The notes under the pieces: model-generated
Database searches by the model: none
What the model was told of the DNA's origin: nothing
The model's input: only the letters and a program-made list of their open reading frames with translations
Translations under genes and position numbers: made by a program
Shown here: in pieces, positions 1 through 8,032 of the stretch
Layout of the letters: each line of letters begins with the position of its first letter
Numbering within the stretch: the first letter of the stretch is position 1
Assembly (NCBI GenBank): GCA_016861185.1
Contig: BOKW01000001.1
Coordinates: 62,001 to 126,000 of the forward strand
Length of the DNA: 64,000 nucleotides
Direction: 5' to 3'
Origin: Betaproteobacteria bacterium
Lineage (GTDB): Bacteria > Pseudomonadota > Gammaproteobacteria > Burkholderiales > Burkholderiaceae_F

Positions 1-992
1 CGCTTGCCGATCCTGCTACCGAGGTAGAGCTCGACGTATCGAGGACGCACCCCTGGCACCAGACGAAACCGCATCATGTTCGACTCGAACAGCGCTCCGG
101 CCAGCACATCGGGGACAACGACGCATTTGCCCAGGTGCGACATGCTGTTGACCCGGTTGACGAGCACGTTGCCCTGCTGCAGTGCCCATGTCGACACCTG
201 AGACGGAGTGGCGCGAACTCGGCGAAGTTCCGCGACAGGTCGGATCCAATCTGTCTGGTAGTCGTCGATGCGGACGATCGGCGTTCCACTGCCGTACGCA
301 CCCTTTGGCAGATACAAGCCGTTCTGTGGGCCCTCGGAGATCAGCTGCCCCAGGACTGCATTCGGCTCGGACGCGAAGGCGTCATCGAGTGCGCGCTGGC
401 GATATGCAGCGAGCCGCGTGACGACGCGCTTGAGGTTGGCGACGGCTTCGTCAAGGCGGGAGATCTGCTTTTCGATTTCGGCGACGATGCGGCGTTGCTC
501 GTCGATCGGGGCGATCCGAATCGGGAGCTTCTTCGCGCTCGCGCCCGAGAGTTCGAGAAACGTTGTGCCGCTGGCAAGCGCCTCGGCTCGCTGCTTCGAA
601 CACTTGAGCCACCAGTAGACGTACTCAGGCAGTACGCCGTCCTTGAGCACGAAGCTCTTGAACCCCTGATTGGTGGCGACGGGATTGCGTGCGATGGCGA
701 CATAGCCGATTGGTGCGCGCGAAGTGAAAAGCACGGTGCCCGCTGGAAGCAGCCTGGCTGAAGACGATTCGAGGCCCTTCCGTGTAATGAACCGCGCGCC
801 GTGGGAGATGTACTTCTCCGCGTACCCAGAGAGGTCCGCTGGCGTGATCCACGGAACGTCGCCCCCTTCAAAATTCGTCGAGTCGTTCGTTCGAGGCGTA
901 CCGCCGCCGACCACTTCGGCGATTTCCCCCATCGTCGTCCAGTACCAGCCCGCTCGGAGCGTCGGCGGCCTTTCATCGAGCACAGCACTCAC
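1..992 (-). CDS. hsdS: Type I restriction-modification specificity subunit HsdS (3' end off window)
   Basis: This is the DNA-recognition subunit of a type I restriction-modification complex. The frame reads open from a GTG at 992-990 to the left edge, about 330 residues, with no stop. The start WYWTTMGEIAEVVGGGTPRT and later GGDVPWITPADLSGY are typical of a first target-recognition domain. The stretch PIDEQRRIVAEIEKQISRLD (about residues 164-183) is the usual central helical spacer, and a second recognition domain follows. The GTG overlaps the hsdR stop in a GTGA junction, so the two genes are probably translationally coupled. A different open frame covers part of the same strand but has no HsdS-like sequence. 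No hsdM is in the window; it may lie to the left. Confidence 0.9.
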   Translation of the reverse strand, partial: MSAVLDERPPTLRAGWYWTTMGEIAEVVGGGTPRTNDSTNFEGGDVPWITPADLSGYAEKYISHGARFITRKGLESSSARLLPAGTVLFTSRAPIGYVAIARNPVATNQGFKSFVLKDGVLPEYVYWWLKCSKQRAEALASGTTFLELSGASAKKLPIRIAPIDEQRRIVAEIEKQISRLDEAVANLKRVVTRLAAYRQRALDDAFASEPNAVLGQLISEGPQNGLYLPKGAYGSGTPIVRIDDYQTDWIRPVAELRRVRATPSQVSTWALQQGNVLVNRVNSMSHLGKCVVVPDVLAGALFESNMMRFRLVPGVRPRYVELYLGSRIGK

Positions 993-3850
993 GCCGCCAG
1001 CTCCCGATTCAGCTCATCGATCACCTTCGGCAACTCCGCCCCGAAAAGCTGATGCACCCTCCCCAGCCCGCCGCGCTGGTCGAACGGCGCGTAGCCGAAG
1101 TCCTCGGCCTCGATGCCGAGGTTGCTGGCGATGTGCTCGGCCATCTTCTCCAGCCACCAGCGCTGCTCCTCGGTGAACACCTTGCCCGCCGTCTGCTGCT
1201 GCGCCAGCCACGCCTTGAAGTTAGCGGCCACGCGCTCGGGGTAGGGCACCAGCTCGTTCTCCTGGTGCATCGCGTAGCGCACCAGTGAGACCAGATCGGT
1301 GAGGATGCGGCGGCGGCTTGCGCCCTTGACCTTGCTCTGGTCCAGCGCGGCGTAGGCCTGCCAGAGCTGGCTATCGGTCCACAGGTGCGGCGGGGCCTGC
1401 AGCCTGTCGGCCAGCGCCTTCAGGTCTTCGAACTTCAGCGGCGCCTTGGTCGGGCGGTTGTAGAGGATCTGCAGCGCGGTGATCTCGTCGCGGTGCTGGG
1501 CGATGAAGGCTTCGAAGCTTTGCACGATGCCCTGCGCGCGCTCGCGCGCGGCCTCGGAGAAGCCGGCTTCGAGCACGCGGTCTTGCGTGACGATGTCGAT
1601 CACCAGTTCCTTCTGCTGCTTCAGGGTGAGGATCAGCGTGCGCAGCGCGGGGTTGGAGAGCGGCTTGACGGCGTGGCGCAGCGCGGCCTCGGTTTCCTGC
1701 GGCGAGCGGTCCTCGCGCGGGTCCAGCGCCTGCACGATGCCGCGCGAGAGTGCCTTCAAGTCCAGGCCGCCAGCTTCGGTCACCACCTTCGCGCGCTCGG
1801 CGTCGCTGAGCTGCGCGTCCAGCCGCGCCAGGCGCACGGCCACGCTGGAGAGCACCTCGGGCTCCACGTTGCCCAGGCTCACGGCCTGCAGCAGCGCGTC
1901 CAGCGGCACGCTCTTCTTCTGGTCCATCGGCCGGCTGTCGGTCTTGTCGCGCTCGCACACGCCCACGCAGTCGACGATGACAAAGTGGTCCTTGTGCACG
2001 TGCTCGCCGGGGTTCACGCCGCGCAAGTCGTCGTCCTTGATCACGCGCACGCCCCGGCCCTTCATCTGCTCGAAGAAGCTGCGGCTCTTCACGCTGCGCA
2101 TGAAGACGACGATCTCCACCGGCTTGATGTCGGTGCCGGTGGCGATCATGTCCACGGTGACGGCGATGCGCGGGTAGTAGCTGGTGCGAAAGGCCTTGAT
2201 CAGCTCCTCGGGCTTGCTGCCCGTGGTGCGGTAGGTGATCTTCTGCGCGAACTCGTTGCCGCGGCCCCACTCCTCGCGCAGGATGCCGACGATGGCCTCG
2301 GCGTGGTTGTCGTCCTTGGCGAAGACCAGGGTCTTGGGCAGCTCCTGCCGCTGCGGAAAGAGGTCGCTCTGCCAGCGGTCGCGCAAGGTGCGGGCGATGG
2401 TGCGGATCTGGTCGGGCGTCTGCACGCTGCGGTCCAGCTCTTCGGGCGCGTATTCGAAGTCGTCGTCCAGCTGCCAGTCGCGGCGGGCGCGGGTGGGCTT
2501 GTCGAGCACCTGCAGCCAGTAGCCGGCTTCCACCTTGCTGCCCGCCTCGGTGACCTCAGTCTTGATGCGGTAGACGTCGTAGTTGACGTTCACGCCGTCA
2601 GCCACCGCCTGCGGGTGGCCGTACTCCATCACCAGGTTCTGGTTGAAGAAGCCGAAAGTCTGCTTGTTGGGCGTGGCGGTGAGGCCGATCAGGTACGCGT
2701 CGAAGTACTCCAGGACCTGGCGCCATAGGTTGTAGATGGAGCGGTGCGCTTCGTCGGTGACGATGATGTCGAAGGTCTCGATCGGGAAGGCGGGGTTGTA
2801 GTCGATCGGGGGAACGTCGAAGGAAAAGGCGCCCTCACCCCGGCCCTCTCCCACTGATGTGGGAGAGGGAGTAAAGAATGAGACCTCGTCGTCTTCTTCC
2901 GCCAGCTCGCGGCCCTTGAGCATCGAGTACATGCGCTGGATGGTGCTGATGCACACGCGCGCCGTCTTGTCGAGCTGGTTGCTCGTCAGGTGCTGGACGA
3001 TGAACTCCTCGCCGAACTTGAAGTTGTTGACGGGCGAGACGTACTGGTCGAACTCCTTTTTCGTCTGCCGGCCCAGGTTGCCGCGGTCTACCAGGAACAG
3101 CACGCGCCGCGCGCCGGCGAACTTGATCAGCCGGTAGATGAAGCTGATAGCGGTGAAGGTCTTGCCGGAACCCGTGGCCATCTGGATCAACGCGCGCGGC
3201 TTATTCTGCGCGAGGCTCGCTTCCAGGTTGCGGATGGCCGTGATCTGCGCCGGCCACAGCTTGAAGTCGGACCACTCGGTGACGAGCGGGGGCATGTTCC
3301 GCACGCGGTGTTGGAAGGTGCCGAGTTCGTAGGGGGCGGGGGCTTCGTGGGCCGTCTGAGAAATCCCCCCTGGCCCCCCTTTTTCAAAGGGGGGTAAGGG
3401 CAGGGTGAGCCAATGGGCGAGGGTTTCGGGGCGGTGGAAGGCGAAGACGTTTCTGGCGCGTGGCTCGGGGTCGAGGCGGTTGGTGAAGTGCGTTTCGAGG
3501 CCGGTGCTTTCGTACAGGAAAGGCAGCGGGCGGCGCCACGCGGGCAGCGTCGTCGGCAGCCCCTGCGCGTACTTGGCGGACTGGATCTCGACGCCGGTGA
3601 GCGTGGCGCCAGCCTTCTTGGCTTCGATGACGCCGGCGGCTTTGCCGTCGAGGTAGAGGAGGTAGTCGGCGAAGCCGCCCTCACCCCGGCCCTCTCCCGC
3701 TGATGCGGGAGAGGGGGAAACCAGAGGGAACTCGCGGATCGCCACGCCGCGGGCGGCGTGGATGTTGGCTTGCTTGAAGTCCTGAACGCTCGAGCCTGCG
3801 GCGGCGAGCAACGCGTCGATGGCGGAGCGGGCTTGTTCTTCCGGGGTCAT
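989..3850 (-). CDS. hsdR: Type I restriction endonuclease subunit R (EcoEI-like)
   Basis: ATP-dependent translocase and nuclease subunit of a type I restriction enzyme, 953 residues. The N-terminal PD-(D/E)XK nuclease shows D62 and E76-A-K78 (GVIEAKK). The helicase part has Walker A ATGSGKT at 225-231, DEAH at 366-369 and LTATP at 390-394, and the C-terminal third resembles the EcoEI R C-terminal domain. Three short stretches (about residues 43-59, 150-165 and 325-341) are low-complexity Pro/Gly/Glu sequence encoded by palindromic repeats that occur elsewhere in this window. The reading frame stays open through all three. The first sits between REFPL and GFADYLLYLDGKAAGVIEAKK, beside the nuclease site. 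Activity is therefore uncertain, although the catalytic motifs are intact. Confidence 0.93.
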   Translation of the reverse strand: MTPEEQARSAIDALLAAAGSSVQDFKQANIHAARGVAIREFPLVSPSPASAGEGRGEGGFADYLLYLDGKAAGVIEAKKAGATLTGVEIQSAKYAQGLPTTLPAWRRPLPFLYESTGLETHFTNRLDPEPRARNVFAFHRPETLAHWLTLPLPPFEKGGPGGISQTAHEAPAPYELGTFQHRVRNMPPLVTEWSDFKLWPAQITAIRNLEASLAQNKPRALIQMATGSGKTFTAISFIYRLIKFAGARRVLFLVDRGNLGRQTKKEFDQYVSPVNNFKFGEEFIVQHLTSNQLDKTARVCISTIQRMYSMLKGRELAEEDDEVSFFTPSPTSVGEGRGEGAFSFDVPPIDYNPAFPIETFDIIVTDEAHRSIYNLWRQVLEYFDAYLIGLTATPNKQTFGFFNQNLVMEYGHPQAVADGVNVNYDVYRIKTEVTEAGSKVEAGYWLQVLDKPTRARRDWQLDDDFEYAPEELDRSVQTPDQIRTIARTLRDRWQSDLFPQRQELPKTLVFAKDDNHAEAIVGILREEWGRGNEFAQKITYRTTGSKPEELIKAFRTSYYPRIAVTVDMIATGTDIKPVEIVVFMRSVKSRSFFEQMKGRGVRVIKDDDLRGVNPGEHVHKDHFVIVDCVGVCERDKTDSRPMDQKKSVPLDALLQAVSLGNVEPEVLSSVAVRLARLDAQLSDAERAKVVTEAGGLDLKALSRGIVQALDPREDRSPQETEAALRHAVKPLSNPALRTLILTLKQQKELVIDIVTQDRVLEAGFSEAARERAQGIVQSFEAFIAQHRDEITALQILYNRPTKAPLKFEDLKALADRLQAPPHLWTDSQLWQAYAALDQSKVKGASRRRILTDLVSLVRYAMHQENELVPYPERVAANFKAWLAQQQTAGKVFTEEQRWWLEKMAEHIASNLGIEAEDFGYAPFDQRGGLGRVHQLFGAELPKVIDELNRELAA
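2831..2875. repeat. Family B palindromic repeat inside hsdR
   Basis: The core is CCCTCTCCCactgatGTGGGAGAGGG preceded by CCTCACCCCGG, the same half-unit as at 3675-3720 and in the intergenic copies at 54311 and 63182. It is translated in frame as about residues 325-341 of HsdR. Confidence 0.85.
3361..3405. repeat. Family A palindromic repeat inside hsdR
   Basis: AAATCCCCCCTGGCCCCCC followed by TTTTTCAAAGGGGGG. This is the family A unit seen intergenically at 10226, 10984, 19008 and 19913. It encodes PLPPFEKGGPGGISQ, about residues 151-165 of HsdR. Confidence 0.85.
3675..3720. repeat. Family B palindromic repeat inside hsdR, next to the nuclease motif
   Basis: CCTCACCCCGGCCCTCTCCC, a short spacer, then GCGGGAGAGGGGG. 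It encodes SPSPASAGEGRGEGG, about residues 45-59 of HsdR, just before the residues of the PD-(D/E)XK nuclease site. Confidence 0.85.
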
Positions 3851-3978
3851 GCAGGCCGCATGTACAGGCGCTGGCGCGGAGTGTACGAACGAACAGGCCG
3901 GCGCAGCATCTGGAGAAGGCCGGACCGGCGGAGGCTAATCGGCGCGCGCCGGCCCCCGCGCGGCCGCGCGGCGCAAGC

Positions 3979-4377
3979 TCAACCGCAAGAGCCGGAGCTC
4001 AGCAGGTCGGCGCCGGCCTTGCGCCACAACTCGGCGTCGCTCAGCGGAGCTTGGGTCGCCGTGCCTGGCGTGCCGACCTTGCGCGCAGCGTCCGCCGTCA
4101 GGAACTCGTAGAAGTTCGGGTAGCGATCGGGAAAGTCGAGCGCCATGTTGGTCGCGGCCTGCACCTGCGACATCAGCCTCTCGATCGGCGGGTCGAACAC
4201 GGCGCGGCGCGTTGCGTAGCCGCCGCTCACCAGGGCCAGGAACTCCTGCCACCGAGCCGAGCCGGCGCCCGCATCGCCGCCGACGCGCAGCGCCTTGAAC
4301 AGCGACTGGTACGGTTTGCGCCCGATCCAGCGGCGCATTTCGTACTCGTGAAAGCGCCGGCGCGCGGGCGCGTCCAT
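3979..4377 (-). CDS. Hypothetical protein, 132 aa
   Basis: Family not recognised. The frame begins MDAPARRRFHEYEM and reads into well-formed mixed sequence such as ALDFPDRYPNFYEFLTADAA, unlike the Arg/Ala-rich text of shadow frames. No signal peptide or membrane segment is evident; it ends GSCG. The frame stays open further upstream, but the ATG at 4377 has a GGAA about 5 bases before it and the text before it is low-complexity. It diverges from the Sel1/metalloprotease/hydrolase cluster across a 198-bp gap that shows no other feature. Confidence 0.5.
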   Translation of the reverse strand: MDAPARRRFHEYEMRRWIGRKPYQSLFKALRVGGDAGAGSARWQEFLALVSGGYATRRAVFDPPIERLMSQVQAATNMALDFPDRYPNFYEFLTADAARKVGTPGTATQAPLSDAELWRKAGADLLSSGSCG

Positions 4378-4575
4378 CGCATTCCGGGCGCGTTTACGCC
4401 GGGTGCTGCGCGCAGCAACCGTGTTCCGGCGCCGCCTGTTGACCGTCATCAGCGCGGGCGCGATCGGTCGGCCTATGTTGAGTCTGAACGGTTCGCCCGG
4501 GGAGCGGCAGGAGATTGCGTGCGCGCCGGCCGGTCCGAATTCGCGACCCACGATCGGCACGCACTGGCGCTGCAC

Positions 4576-5043
4576 ATGACGGACATTCGCAGAAGAGCGC
4601 TCGTCTTCGCGGCGCTTGCCCTCGCCGGTGCCTGGCCGCTGCGCGCGCCAGCGCAGGACAAAGGCTATCCGGTCGACGAAGCGAGTTTTATGCGGGCGGC
4701 GCGCGCGGCCTACCAAGCGGGCGACATGCGCCGGTACCAGGAGATGCTGTTCGAAGGTATCAAGCGCGGATACGCCGATGCGGAGGCCGACTACGCGGGC
4801 CTGTTGCTGCTGGCGGGCTCCGGAGCCGAAGGCGCCCGCAATCGCGAGCTGGCCTTCAAGCTTCTGACGCGCGCGTCGAACCGCGGGCATGCCGGTGCCA
4901 TGTACGCGCTGGCGCTGTGTTATCGCCATGGGTGGGGGGTCGCACCGGATCAGGCGCAGTATCGGCATTGGCTGGTCCGCGGGGCGGCGGCGGGCAGCCT
5001 TGAAGCGCAGCGCGCGTGCCGCGATCAGGGCCTGTGCAAATGA
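4576..5043 (+). CDS. Exported Sel1/TPR-like repeat protein
   Basis: 155-residue protein. MTDIRRRALVFAALALAGAW and the following LRAPAQ look like a signal peptide with cleavage after an A-x-A-type site. The mature part has Sel1-like helical repeats with small residues at the turns (YADAEADYAGLLLLAG, GHAGAMYALALCYRHGWGV, AAGSLEAQRACRD). Sel1 proteins usually mediate protein-protein contacts in the periplasm. The start was chosen because the signal peptide begins exactly there; the frame is open further upstream but is not protein-like. Its stop overlaps the metalloprotease start (ATGA), so it probably opens a three-gene operon and may act as a partner of that protease. Confidence 0.8.
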   Translation: MTDIRRRALVFAALALAGAWPLRAPAQDKGYPVDEASFMRAARAAYQAGDMRRYQEMLFEGIKRGYADAEADYAGLLLLAGSGAEGARNRELAFKLLTRASNRGHAGAMYALALCYRHGWGVAPDQAQYRHWLVRGAAAGSLEAQRACRDQGLCK

Positions 5044-6587
5044 GCCGCCGGCGTTCACGACTCAGCGCGCTGGTCGTTTCGACCTTGCTCGCGCTGGCAA
5101 CGACGGCCGGCGCCGCGCCCGCGGATGTCGCGCCGTGGGAAGAGGGGCAGCCGCAGAACGCGTTCCTGATGCGGCGGCTGTCGTTCGTGCTCGAAGGTCT
5201 GCGCAGCACGGCGAGCACGGACCCCACGCTGAAGAGCGTGCTCGATCGCATCCGCTTGCGCGCGCCGGAGGCCAGCCTTTTCGAGAGCATGCCGAACGCT
5301 TATGCCCTCACAGACGCCAGCCAGCGGTTGATCCTGATCGAGTCGCGCTTCGTGAACCAGATCGCGGCGCTGTCGGCGGCGGGGGCGTACATCACGATCG
5401 CCGAGTACTCAGCCGGGCGAGCGGAGATCTGCCGCCAGCTCGCGGCGACCGACCGCGAAGCCAAGCAAAAGGGCGCGACGCCGGTGTTCAAAGTCCGGCT
5501 GGAAACCGTTCCCGAGTTCGCGCATCCGCCGACCCGTCGTGCGCTCGAGAAGCTGCAGGGGTTTCTGGCGGACGAGTCGATGGTCTGGTTCCTGCTGCAC
5601 GAAGCAGGCCACCACGTACGCGGACACGCGTCGAACCCGTCCGACACCGAGGCCGACAGCCGCGCCCGCGAGACCGATGCCGACCGCTGGGCGTCGCAGA
5701 CGATGAGCCGGCTGGGCCTCGGACTCTTCGGAGCGTATCGCTATCTGGCGGGCCTTGCCGTCGTCGAAGGCTGCCTGCGGCAACTCGGCTACCTGCGCGA
5801 CGAATCCGAATCGACGCACCCGAGCTGGCTGCGGCGCGCCGTGACGATGAGCAAGGAGTTCAACGTGCGGAACACCGGCTGGGGCTACCCGCGCGTCGTC
5901 TACGTGCCTGCCGAACCCATGGACCTCTGGCTTCACATCGCGCGGCGGGGCGACGATGCGTCGACCTACGTGACCGAGGGGGGATACCGGCCGCTGCGCG
6001 CAGCTTCGCAGTGGGAAGGCGCAGCGGTGACCGTGTACACGCGCGAGCAAACGGGCGGCCGCATCGAGATCCGCGTGCCGAATGCCAACCTGGCGCTGGT
6101 CGATCTCGTCTACACGCAGTTCGACGCGGCCAACCGCCAGGTGCGAACGCAGACGCTCTCCGCGATCCAGCTCAATCCGACGCTCATGGACTGGATGGAA
6201 GTCGCGCCGGGCCTGCGCATGGGCGACCTGCTGCGCCAGGGCAGGCACGGTCGCTTCCGCGAGCACCTGCGCGCGGCCGGCGCGCCCGAAGGCGTGATCG
6301 AGGCGGTCGTCGCCGCGCAGAAGCGGTACGAGGCCGACGAAGCGGCCATCGTCGTCGCTTACATGAAGGGACAGCTTCAATCCGCCGAGCTCGAACAGCG
6401 CTACGCGCCGGTCCACGCGGCCTACGAGAAGAAGCTCGTCGATCTGCTCGGTGCCGATGGCCTGGCGCGTCTGCGCCAGGTCGCGCAAAGCGACCCGCTT
6501 TCGAAGTGGGCGCCTGGCCAGGATCCCGCGTACTACCGCAAGCTGGAAGACGAGCTGCTCAACTACAACTTCGACCGCGGGAAATAG
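5040..6587 (+). CDS. Exported M48-like zinc metalloprotease
   Basis: 515 residues. A basic N-terminus and a hydrophobic stretch LSALVVSTLLALATTAGAAP form a signal peptide. The zinc site is HEAGHH (H187, E188, H191), followed by RETDADRWA, in which E211 fits the third ligand of gluzincin/M48 peptidases. The C-terminal half (about 290-515) has no domain I can name. The ATG at 5040 overlaps the upstream TGA, and the next gene starts one base after this stop. Expected role: periplasmic or envelope proteolysis. It could be an M48-fold protein outside the named subfamilies; the substrate is unknown. Confidence 0.8.
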   Translation: MSRRRSRLSALVVSTLLALATTAGAAPADVAPWEEGQPQNAFLMRRLSFVLEGLRSTASTDPTLKSVLDRIRLRAPEASLFESMPNAYALTDASQRLILIESRFVNQIAALSAAGAYITIAEYSAGRAEICRQLAATDREAKQKGATPVFKVRLETVPEFAHPPTRRALEKLQGFLADESMVWFLLHEAGHHVRGHASNPSDTEADSRARETDADRWASQTMSRLGLGLFGAYRYLAGLAVVEGCLRQLGYLRDESESTHPSWLRRAVTMSKEFNVRNTGWGYPRVVYVPAEPMDLWLHIARRGDDASTYVTEGGYRPLRAASQWEGAAVTVYTREQTGGRIEIRVPNANLALVDLVYTQFDAANRQVRTQTLSAIQLNPTLMDWMEVAPGLRMGDLLRQGRHGRFREHLRAAGAPEGVIEAVVAAQKRYEADEAAIVVAYMKGQLQSAELEQRYAPVHAAYEKKLVDLLGADGLARLRQVAQSDPLSKWAPGQDPAYYRKLEDELLNYNFDRGK

Positions 6588-6588
6588 G

Positions 6589-7992
6589 ATGAAACCGCCT
6601 GCCATCGTGGCGCGTCTGCTGCGCCGGTCGTCGTCGATGCGAACGGCGCACGCGGCGCGCGCGTGCGTCGTCGCCATCGGGTTCACGCTGGCATGCACGA
6701 GCGCGCTCGCGGCGACGATCAGCGGCAGGGTCGTGGATGCCGACGACCAGCCGCTGCCAAAGGTCATGGTGACCGCCACCCACCTCGAAACCGAGTTCGG
6801 CGGCGTTGCGGTCACCGACAACGCCGGCGCGTTCTCGATCGGCGATCTGCCGCTCGGGCGCTATCGCGTCGTCGCGGGCAGCGGCATGCACCTGTCGCGC
6901 ACGCTGACGGTCACGCTGGACAGCACACCGATGGCACCGCTCAGGATCGTGCTCGTCCGCGGGCTCGGCGGACAAGTGTTCGCACTCGCAGGATCGGGGC
7001 CGAAGAACTACGCGACGGTATCGGTTCTGTACGGCACCGATCGCAAACCGGTCTCCGCGCAAGGCGCGCCGGTCGTGTTCGGTGCGGAGCGCGGCGAACT
7101 CGTCGTCGGCGTCTGCCAAGTCAGCATCCCGCGCGATCACCGCATCGGCGAACTGGAGTCGCCGAGCGTCTGGAAGTTCGAGTTCCGGCCGGATCCGTCG
7201 AAGCACGTCGCGCTGCTGAGCACGACGCGCATGGAGACCGCGGCGTTCCGGGCGCTGCTCGCACAACGGCTGAAGGAATCGGGCGCACGCAGCAGCCTGG
7301 TCTTCGTCCACGGCTTCAACGTCAGCTTCGAGGATGCCGCGCGGCGCACCGCGCAGATCGCCTACGACCTCGGTTTCCGCGGCGTGCCGAGCTTCTATAG
7401 CTGGCCGTCGAACGGCAGCGCGCTCGACTACGTGGCCGACGGCGAACAGGCGCGCCGCGCAGTGCGTTACCTCGGCGAATACCTGGAGCTCGTGTTCGCC
7501 GACCCGCAGGTCGACGAAGTGCACCTGATCGCGCACAGCATGGGCAACCGCGTGCTGACGGCGGCGCTGCAGCAGCTCGCCGCGAAGCGCCCCGCGGCCG
7601 CGCGCCCGAAGATCGGGCAGATCGCGCTCGTGGCGCCGGACATCGACGCCGAGGTGTTCCGCAACGAGATCGCCCCGCAGATCACCGGCGTCGGGCGCCG
7701 GCTGACGCTGTACGCATCGACGCGCGACAAGGCGCTGCAGCTTTCGAAGAAGCTGCACAACTATCCGCGCGCCGGCGATCTCGGCGACGTCGTGACGATC
7801 GTCGCCGGCATGGACACGATCGACGCGTCGGCGGTCGACACGAGCTTGCTCGGGCACTCGTACTTCGCCGAAAACCGCTCGGTGATCGCCGACCTGTTCG
7901 CGCTCCTGCGCAAGGACGCAGCGCCGTCGGAGCGCTTCGGAATGCGGCCGATGACGTCGGCCGGTCGCCGCTACTGGCAGTTCGCGCCTTAG
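6589..7992 (+). CDS. Exported alpha/beta hydrolase (DUF900) with N-terminal carboxypeptidase-regulatory-like domain
   Basis: 467 residues. An Arg-rich N-terminus and hydrophobic segment (ACVVAIGFTLACTSALA) indicate export. Residues about 45-130 (ISGRVVDADDQPLPKVMVTA onward) form a beta-sandwich CarboxypepD_reg-like domain. The rest matches DUF900 esterase-like hydrolases: LVFVHGFNVSFEDAARR, then nucleophile S317 in AHSMGNR, with D351 (APDID) and H423 (LGHSYF) completing a plausible triad. The stop of the metalloprotease gene is one base upstream, so the two are likely co-transcribed. The substrate cannot be read from sequence. Confidence 0.82.
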   Translation: MKPPAIVARLLRRSSSMRTAHAARACVVAIGFTLACTSALAATISGRVVDADDQPLPKVMVTATHLETEFGGVAVTDNAGAFSIGDLPLGRYRVVAGSGMHLSRTLTVTLDSTPMAPLRIVLVRGLGGQVFALAGSGPKNYATVSVLYGTDRKPVSAQGAPVVFGAERGELVVGVCQVSIPRDHRIGELESPSVWKFEFRPDPSKHVALLSTTRMETAAFRALLAQRLKESGARSSLVFVHGFNVSFEDAARRTAQIAYDLGFRGVPSFYSWPSNGSALDYVADGEQARRAVRYLGEYLELVFADPQVDEVHLIAHSMGNRVLTAALQQLAAKRPAAARPKIGQIALVAPDIDAEVFRNEIAPQITGVGRRLTLYASTRDKALQLSKKLHNYPRAGDLGDVVTIVAGMDTIDASAVDTSLLGHSYFAENRSVIADLFALLRKDAAPSERFGMRPMTSAGRRYWQFAP

Positions 7993-8032
7993 GGTCGCCG
8001 CGCATCGGGCGGCGCGGGCGCGCTCGCCCGAG

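Noticed and set aside
341-988. A 215-residue open frame on the minus strand beside hsdR
   Set aside because: It is Arg/Ser-rich and lies in a different frame from the clear HsdS sequence on the same strand, which starts at 992 and runs to the left edge.
3675-3720. Sequencing or frameshift error as an explanation of the odd HsdR stretches
   Set aside because: The frame is open on both sides, the conserved motifs continue in frame, and the same repeats occur elsewhere, so insertion is more likely than error. A read-level check would settle it.
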